NCBI RefSeq assembly: GCF_016427535.1
Contig: NZ_JAELXV010000004.1
Span: 372,001 to 436,000, forward strand
Direction: 5' to 3'
Length of the DNA: 64,000 bases
Source: Hymenobacter sp. BT559
GTDB taxonomy: Bacteria; Bacteroidota; Bacteroidia; Cytophagales; Hymenobacteraceae
The notes beneath the pieces were generated by a model, which had not been told where the DNA came from, did no database searches, and saw only the letters and a program-made list of their open reading frames with translations. Within the stretch, counting starts at the first letter, position 1; each line of letters starts with the position of its first letter. Shown here one piece after another: positions 62,814 to 64,000 of the stretch. Made by a program: the position numbers and the translations under genes.

Positions 62814-63891
62814 TCGGGTCAAACTTCCAGAAATCGTCGAATGCCGTGGTGCCGGTGGCGCCTAGGCCTACGTAGCCCGTGTTGCCGATGCCAAATGCCA
62901 CGGGTAGCGAGCGGGCCGAGCCAGTGAAGGGGTTTTTCAGCGTCCAGGTGTCGGCCGCCGGGTCGTACTGGTAGCACGACAGCGAGTTGCTACCGTTGTT
63001 ACCCACGGCTACGAAGCCGATGTTGTTGACAGCGAAAGCAGCGGCCTGCGTGCGGGCTACACCACTGTAATCGTAGCTCTCGGTCGAGTTGCTGATGTTA
63101 GCCAAGCTGCGCTTCTGCGTCCAGGGCGCCGTGGTCGAGGCGGGGTCGAAAGCCCAGAATTGCGTGTCGGTCGTGTTGTTATTGGTGCCGAAGCCCACGT
63201 ACATCACGTTATTGAGCGTGAAAGCCGAGGCATTTACCCGCTTGTTGCCGGGGAAGCCGATATCGGTCCACGAGTTGGTAGCGGGGTCGTACTTATACAT
63301 GTCCTTCTCGTAGTTGCCGCCAAAGCCGCAGCCTACGTAGCCTACGTTGCCCACGCTGCCGGCCACAGCGCCGCGGCGGCCCGTACCGGTAGTGGTCAGC
63401 GGGAAGTCTTTGATACGCGTCCAGGTACCAGTGGTCGTGGTCGTGGTCGTGGTGCCATTCGTGGTGGTGGTCGTCACGGTCGGCGTGGCAGGGTCAAACT
63501 GCCAGAAGTCGCTTAGGTAATTGCCATTTTGGTCAAAGCCAGTGCCTACGTAGCCTTTGTTATTAGCAGCAAAAGCAGCAGCCAGGTAGCGGGCCGGCGC
63601 AGTAGCGGGCATAGGCGTTAGCTGGGTCCAGCTGCCCTTGGCGGGGTCAAACGCGTAAAAGTCTTTGAGGCGGGTGCTGCTTACGTCGTTACCCGTGCCT
63701 ACGTAGGCGATGCCGTTAATCACAAAGCTTACGGCGCCGCTACGCGTTACCCCCGGAAAGGAGTTGCCAGCCGTCCAGTTACCAGTTACCGTGGTGGTAG
63801 TTTCGTCCTTTTTGCAGCTGCTCAGCCCAAGGCCGACGAGAAGGAACGCCAGGGTCAGGAAACGGCCTGCCCGCAACGAAAAGTTTTTCAT
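62797..63891 (-). CDS. Kelch-type beta-propeller lipoprotein
   Basis: 364 residues. Signal with lipobox LGLSSC followed by KKDE, then six kelch-like blades of the form GYVGTGxDxxGxxLxDFWxFDPxTxxWT. A low-complexity Thr run (TTTTTTNGTTTTTTTTG, near residue 145) interrupts blade 3. It should be anchored to the outer membrane and form a propeller that binds glycans or proteins. It is co-encoded with the DUF4270 protein. The ATG at 63891 is set by the signal peptide. Confidence 0.87.
   Translation of the reverse strand: MKNFSLRAGRFLTLAFLLVGLGLSSCKKDETTTTVTGNWTAGNSFPGVTRSGAVSFVINGIAYVGTGNDVSSTRLKDFYAFDPAKGSWTQLTPMPATAPARYLAAAFAANNKGYVGTGFDQNGNYLSDFWQFDPATPTVTTTTTNGTTTTTTTTGTWTRIKDFPLTTTGTGRRGAVAGSVGNVGYVGCGFGGNYEKDMYKYDPATNSWTDIGFPGNKRVNASAFTLNNVMYVGFGTNNNTTDTQFWAFDPASTTAPWTQKRSLANISNSTESYDYSGVARTQAAAFAVNNIGFVAVGNNGSNSLSCYQYDPAADTWTLKNPFTGSARSLPVAFGIGNTGYVGLGATGTTAFDDFWKFDPNASQQ
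63430..63476. repeat. Coding microsatellite for poly-threonine
   Basis: Imperfect GTGGTC/GTG trinucleotide-type repeats on the plus strand encode the Thr-rich run of the kelch protein. Slippage here could alter the length of the linker. Confidence 0.6.
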
Positions 63892-64000
63892 GTAAAAAAA
63901 GTAATGGATTGCGCTTAAGAGTAAGCCAGCAGGCAAAGTGGTTGCGTTAGCTCGGTGTAAAAAGTAATGTTTGGGCTGACCTAAAGCCCTGCAAGGTACG

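Overview
The window looks like a chromosomal stretch of a high-GC Bacteroidetes (Cytophagia), most likely Hymenobacter or a close relative. The evidence is the lineage-typical gene content (BLUF photoreceptor, DUF4270/kelch lipoproteins, DUF2490 porin-like protein, purH next to mreBCD, alpha-2-macroglobulin), the near absence of Shine-Dalgarno sites, and promoters with the Bacteroidetes -7 element TAnnTTTG, best seen at the tRNA-Leu gene. The hexamer CCTAGG is strikingly frequent throughout. No phage, integrase, transposase or CRISPR array was seen.

Layout: 0-11 kb holds cell-wall recycling (mpl), a BLUF light sensor beside a PAS histidine kinase, lipoproteins and peptidases, and an OmpR-type two-component pair. 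11-18 kb holds a CitMHS transporter, a beta-barrel, TerC, a peroxiredoxin, a VWA protein and an ECF sigma/anti-sigma-like/periplasmic sensor trio. 18-31 kb holds metabolic genes, pfkA, miaA, a 1206-residue hybrid kinase with a separate receiver protein, an MBL hydrolase and an NFACT protein. 31-43 kb holds tRNA-Leu, a 2073-residue alpha-2-macroglobulin and the purH-mreB-mreC-mreD block. 43.5-47.6 kb holds an acyl-CoA dehydrogenase-like / PIG-L deacetylase / NodS-like methyltransferase / glycosyltransferase cluster. 47.9-51.7 kb holds an outer-membrane protein, a UbiA prenyltransferase, Dps and a MOSC protein. 61-64 kb holds a DUF4270/kelch lipoprotein pair.

The outstanding region is 51.8-58.9 kb, all on the minus strand. 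In transcription order it holds a Ro60/Rsr (TROVE + vWA) protein, a minimal Y-RNA-like unit, a bacterial-type PARG (macro domain, GGG-X7-QEE), a tandem array of seven Y-RNA-like units, a PcfJ-like protein of unknown function, another minimal Y-RNA-like unit that ends in its own terminator, and the RNA ligase RtcB. Each unit pairs its two ends into a stem with a conserved asymmetric internal loop (TGCCGTAG opposite GCTTGTTGC). Most units in the array enclose a circularly permuted tRNA: T arm, 3' acceptor strand, closing loop, 5' acceptor strand, D arm. Different units resemble different tRNAs (Ser-like, Asn-like, generic). Ro60-Y RNA-RtcB linkage is known from enterobacteria. A nine-RNA version with a PARG and a PcfJ-like protein looks like an expanded, largely undescribed RNA surveillance or repair island.

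Several non-coding repeat types were also found: very long hairpins between convergent genes, a 174-bp MITE-like element, four inverted repeats built from degenerate heptamers, and small putative transcripts upstream of the Ro60 gene.
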